Positions 61,173-64,000 of a stretch of DNA of 64,000 nt are shown here, piece by piece. The stretch is from assembly GCF_016093545.1 (NCBI RefSeq), contig NZ_JADKYX010000011.1:124001-188000 (forward strand). The letters are read 5' to 3'. Both the position numbers and the translations under genes were made by a program. The notes beneath the pieces were generated by a model. It searched no databases. It saw only the letters and a program-made list of their open reading frames with translations, and had not been told where the DNA came from. The DNA comes from Massilia rhizosphaerae (GTDB lineage Bacteria; Pseudomonadota; Gammaproteobacteria; Burkholderiales; Burkholderiaceae_D). Each line of letters begins with the position of its first letter. The first letter of the stretch is position 1.

Positions 61173-61202
61173 ATTATAGCGCGTCACACCGTCCGTCAGC
61201 AA
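61173..61202 (-). promoter_or_regulatory. Promoter of the rpsP operon
   Basis: Minus strand TTGCTG (61202-61197), 18-base spacer, TATAAT (61178-61173), a perfect -10 box. Confidence 0.75.
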
Positions 61203-61339
61203 GCGTGTTTATATAAAAACCAAGAACGCTGGGATGCGGTCCCAGCCGAATCCAAGATTATCGCCGATTTCACGACACTCCGCCACTCCGAAGCCCACTT
61301 TTAGACCATACTGTTGGCTTTCCTTTTAACATTTATTCG

Positions 61340-61753
61340 ATGCCGCAACACAAGAACAAGACCTTCGCCACCGCCCTCGCCCTCTTGCTCGGCGGACTCG
61401 GCGCACACCGTTTCTATCTCAAGGGCAGCACCGACCGCCTCGGCCTGCTGCACGTCTGCAGCGTTCCCGCGGCCGGCCTCGTGTACGGACTCGGGCATGC
61501 CCCCAATCCGTTCTACGTCCTGCTGCCGCTCATCGTGTCCTGGCTGGCCGGCTTCGTCGCAGCGCTGGTCTTCGGCCTGATGCCGGACGAGAAATGGGAC
61601 GCCCGCTACAACGCGGGCTCCGGCCGCCGCTCGCAATCGCACTGGCTCGTGATCCTGCTCGTCGTGCTCACGATGCTGGTGGGCACGACGACCCTCATCG
61701 CCACGATCTCGCGCCTGTTCGACCTGATCTATACGGGCGGCGCCTACGGCTGA
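61340..61753 (+). CDS. TM2-domain membrane protein
   Basis: 137 residues. The TM2 signature ALALLLGGLGAHRFYLKGST with GLLHVC and a second helix, then an extra C-terminal hydrophobic segment (WLVILLVVLTMLVGTTTLIA). TM2 proteins are small inner-membrane proteins of unknown role. Monocistronic, convergent with the lipoprotein gene that follows. Confidence 0.82.
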   Translation: MPQHKNKTFATALALLLGGLGAHRFYLKGSTDRLGLLHVCSVPAAGLVYGLGHAPNPFYVLLPLIVSWLAGFVAALVFGLMPDEKWDARYNAGSGRRSQSHWLVILLVVLTMLVGTTTLIATISRLFDLIYTGGAYG

Positions 61754-61771
61754 CCGCGCGCCGCACCGGCA

Positions 61772-62500
61772 TCACAAGCCGCTCGTGTTCCAGTTATACC
61801 GGGGCACCTGCGTGGGCGGCGTGCCCGTCACGATGACGATCTCGCGGTGCGCGTCCAGCGTGATGGCGGACGGGTCGGCCGTGTAGCGCGTGACCTTTTC
61901 CTTGTCGACCACGTAGAACGCCGGCTTGCCCGGCAGCCCGGCCACGGACGCGGTGCTCAAAGGCTGCCCCCACAGGGCGAAGAACTGGCCCAGCGTGAAG
62001 ACCTTCGGCACGTCCGTTTCGATGTGCATGACGCCTGAACCGTCGTGCGTGTGCATCTCGTACGCGCATCCGCTGCCGCGGCCGATCGAATCCGGCAACG
62101 CGAGCCGCACGCCGTCCTGGTACACCGACAGCAGCGCGTGGACGTGGTAGTTCTCGTTCTTGGCGCAGCCGACGCCGTCGACGATGGCCGTTCCCGAATG
62201 GCTCCAGGCGGGCCAATGCGGCCGGCTGAAGGTCACGGTGGCCGAAATCTCGGTATAGGTGGGCGCCAGCACGATGTCCGGCGGCGGCGCGGGATCGGTG
62301 GGCGGAGGCGGCGCCGGGTCGGGGGCCGGTGCCGGCGTCGGTGCCGGCGTCGGCGCCGGCGTGGGGCTCGGTGCCGCCGGCGGATCGTTCGCGGCCACCG
62401 TGGGGGCGGAATCGCCGCCGCCGCCGCAGGCGACCAGCGCACTCATTACGGCGCATGCCGCGGCGATCGGCAATACCAGACTAGCCTTCGTGGAAAACAT
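61772..62500 (-). CDS. Hypothetical lipoprotein with Pro/Ala/Thr-rich linker
   Basis: 242 residues. Lipobox ALVAC (Cys near residue 25) followed by GGGG, then a Pro-rich stretch of short PAPT/PAPA repeats (about residues 40-75), then a beta-rich domain with pairs of Cys (GVGCAKNENYHVHALLSVY, RGSGCAYEMHTHDGSG). The His-rich HVHA and MHTHDGSGVMHIE suggest metal binding. Envelope protein of unknown function. Confidence 0.75.
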   Translation of the reverse strand: MFSTKASLVLPIAAACAVMSALVACGGGGDSAPTVAANDPPAAPSPTPAPTPAPTPAPAPDPAPPPPTDPAPPPDIVLAPTYTEISATVTFSRPHWPAWSHSGTAIVDGVGCAKNENYHVHALLSVYQDGVRLALPDSIGRGSGCAYEMHTHDGSGVMHIETDVPKVFTLGQFFALWGQPLSTASVAGLPGKPAFYVVDKEKVTRYTADPSAITLDAHREIVIVTGTPPTQVPRYNWNTSGL

Positions 62501-62625
62501 GGGCGCTCCTTGGATGATGGATGCGACGAATCGATTCTAGGAGCGTCTCCTACCCATTACGCATGACGGACATCAAACACATGACGCAGGTCGGCACCGC
62601 ACAACAAATCGCCTGCTGCAGCACG

Positions 62626-62652
62626 AAAAAAAAGCGGCACGCAGGCCGCTTT
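62626..62652 (-). terminator. Terminator of the acyl-CoA dehydrogenase gene
   Basis: AAAGCGGC pairs with GCCGCTTT; the minus strand continues with TTTTTTTT. 21 bases after the stop at 62673. Confidence 0.9.
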
Positions 62653-62672
62653 GCAATTATGCCATGACGCGC

Positions 62673-64000
62673 TCAGAACTGCTCGACATCCAGCGCCAGC
62701 ACGCCCGCGCTGCCCTCCACGATCGCATGGCGCAGGCCATCCGCCTGCGCCAGGATATGATCGGCGAAGAAGCGCGCGGTGCCGATCTTGGCGCGGTAGA
62801 ACGCCGCGTCGCCGGTGCCGCCATCCAGCTTCTGGCGCGCGACCAGGGCCGCGCGCGCCATCTGCCAGCCGCCCAGCACGATGCCGGCCAGTTTCAGATA
62901 CAGGACGCTGCCCGCGAACACGGCGCGCACGTCGGACTTCGCGTTCGCCACGACGTAGTCGACGACGGCTTCCAGCGCCGCGCTGCCGGCCGCCAACTGC
63001 ATGCGGATCGCGGCCAGGTCCGCATCCGGCGACTCGGCCAGCTGCGCCTCGGTCGCGCGCACCTGGGCCAGGACGGATTTCGCCACGGCGCCGCCGTCGC
63101 GCACGGTCTTGCGGCCGACGAGGTCGTTGGCCTGGATGGCCGTCGTGCCTTCGTAGATCGTCAGGATCTTGGCGTCGCGGTAGTGCTGGGCGGCGCCCGT
63201 CTCCTCGATGAAGCCCATGCCGCCATGCACCTGCACGCCGTCGCGCGCGACGTTCTCGCTCATCTCCGTCGACCAGCCCTTGATCACCGGCACGAGGTAT
63301 TCGTAGAGCGCCAGGTTGGCCTTGCGCGTCGCTTCATCCGGATGGCTGTGGGCCAGGTCCGACAGGCCGGCGCCGACGTAGGCGAGCGCGCGCGCGCCTT
63401 CCGTCTGGGCGCGCATCGACATCAGCATGCGGCGCACGTCCGGGTGATTGATGATGGCGACGGGACCGGCGGACCCTTCGACGGCGCGCGACTGCACGCG
63501 CTCCTGCGCGAACGCGACGGCCTGCTGGTACGCGCGTTCGGCCAGGCCGACGCCCTGCATGCCCACGCCGAAGCGGGCCGCGTTCATCATGATGAACATG
63601 TATTCGAGGCCGCGGTTCTCTTCGCCGACGAGCGTGCCGATGGCACCGCCATGGTCGCCGAACTGCAGCACGGCGGTCGGACTCGCCTTGATCCCCAGCT
63701 TGTGCTCGATCGACACGCAGTGCACGTCGTTGCGCTCGCCCAGCGAGCCGTCGTCGTTCACGAAGAATTTCGGCACGATGAACAGCGAGATCCCCTTCAC
63801 GCCCGGGGGCGCGTCCGGCGTGCGCGCCAGCACCAGGTGGATGATGTTCTCCGCCATGTCGTGCTCGCCGTACGTGATGAAGATCTTGGTGCCGAAGACC
63901 TTGTATGTGCCGTCGCCCTGCGGCACGGCGCGGGTGCGCACGGCGGCGAGGTCGGAACCGGCCTGCGGCTCCGTCAGGTTCATCGTGCCGGTCCATTTGC
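62673..64000 (-). CDS. Acyl-CoA dehydrogenase, 5' partial
   Basis: About 442 residues are visible; the frame is open through base 64000 (reading KWTGTMNLTEPQAGSDLAAV), so the N-terminus lies right of the window. The substrate/FAD blocks TEPQAGSDL and GVGMQGVGLAERAYQQAVAF and the long C-terminal extension (after DLVGRKTVRDGG) are those of ~600-residue betaproteobacterial acyl-CoA dehydrogenases. The IYEGTTAIQANDL motif with EETGAAQHYRDAKI carries the expected catalytic-Glu region. Fatty-acid oxidation, chain length unknown. Confidence 0.93.
   Translation of the reverse strand, partial: KWTGTMNLTEPQAGSDLAAVRTRAVPQGDGTYKVFGTKIFITYGEHDMAENIIHLVLARTPDAPPGVKGISLFIVPKFFVNDDGSLGERNDVHCVSIEHKLGIKASPTAVLQFGDHGGAIGTLVGEENRGLEYMFIMMNAARFGVGMQGVGLAERAYQQAVAFAQERVQSRAVEGSAGPVAIINHPDVRRMLMSMRAQTEGARALAYVGAGLSDLAHSHPDEATRKANLALYEYLVPVIKGWSTEMSENVARDGVQVHGGMGFIEETGAAQHYRDAKILTIYEGTTAIQANDLVGRKTVRDGGAVAKSVLAQVRATEAQLAESPDADLAAIRMQLAAGSAALEAVVDYVVANAKSDVRAVFAGSVLYLKLAGIVLGGWQMARAALVARQKLDGGTGDAAFYRAKIGTARFFADHILAQADGLRHAIVEGSAGVLALDVEQF

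Noticed and set aside
61211..61247. Hairpin CTGGGA/TCCCAG upstream of rpsP as a terminator or leader RNA
   Set aside because: It lies upstream of the promoter and its T run is separated from the stem by several bases; no transcript to end is apparent.

Overview
The window comes from the chromosome of a GC-rich betaproteobacterium, most likely a Massilia-like member of the Oxalobacteraceae. This is an inference from the rpsP-rimM-trmD-rplS order, the DUF3579 and CobD/CbiB-family neighbours, the exeA/gspB pair, CbpA/CbpM, the nag cluster and the very high third-position GC of most genes. No rRNA, complete tRNA or CRISPR array is visible.

Region 1 (1-3.9 kb) is AT-richer accessory DNA. It holds a RES-domain (NAD+ phosphorylase-type toxin) gene cut by the left edge, a decayed IS3-family element, and a gene with a C-terminal HEPN-type R-x4-H motif. 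It ends in a tRNA/tmRNA 3'-end-like sequence followed by an integrase remnant, so it reads as the end of a genomic island. Region 2 (3.8-11.1 kb) is ordinary chromosome: a lipoprotein, a di-haem cytochrome c, an XRE-cupin regulator with an acetyltransferase, two DJ-1/PfpI paralogues, an MntH transporter and the CbpA/CbpM chaperone pair. Region 3 (11.1-16.7 kb) is a second accessory patch: two PD-(D/E)XK nuclease-like genes, a dead IS630 transposase, and a compact Hcp - metallopeptidase - periplasmic immunity operon that looks like a self-contained type VI secretion effector module.

Region 4 (16.7-36 kb) mixes housekeeping and envelope genes: a frameshifted secreted hydrolase, cytochrome c, MATE exporter, DPP-IV-type and M13 peptidases, an orphan fliT behind a very good sigma-28 promoter, a FimV-like protein and fumC. 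It also holds a bufferin-type RiPP pair (DUF2282 precursor plus a fused DUF692-DUF2063 enzyme) and an exeA-gspB-mobB operon. Two candidate structured RNAs, each with its own terminator, lie on the minus strand near 20.2 kb and 26.5 kb.

Region 5 (36-50.6 kb) carries a DUF2807 beta-solenoid protein, a CocE-type hydrolase, htpX with an AI-2E-type permease, and an amino-sugar operon (kinase, nagA, SIS-domain deaminase, nagZ) behind a near-consensus promoter. A GntR/UTRA regulator lies about 3 kb after it. Two copies of an unusual palindromic element, with paired 17-base motifs facing each other, lie at 19.9 and 48.1 kb. Region 6 (50.6-64 kb) has an SDR enzyme, an M16 peptidase, a CBS protein, a lipase-like protein with a disordered N-terminus, CobD-family and Nudix proteins, the ribosomal rpsP operon, a TM2 protein, a lipoprotein and an acyl-CoA dehydrogenase cut by the right edge.
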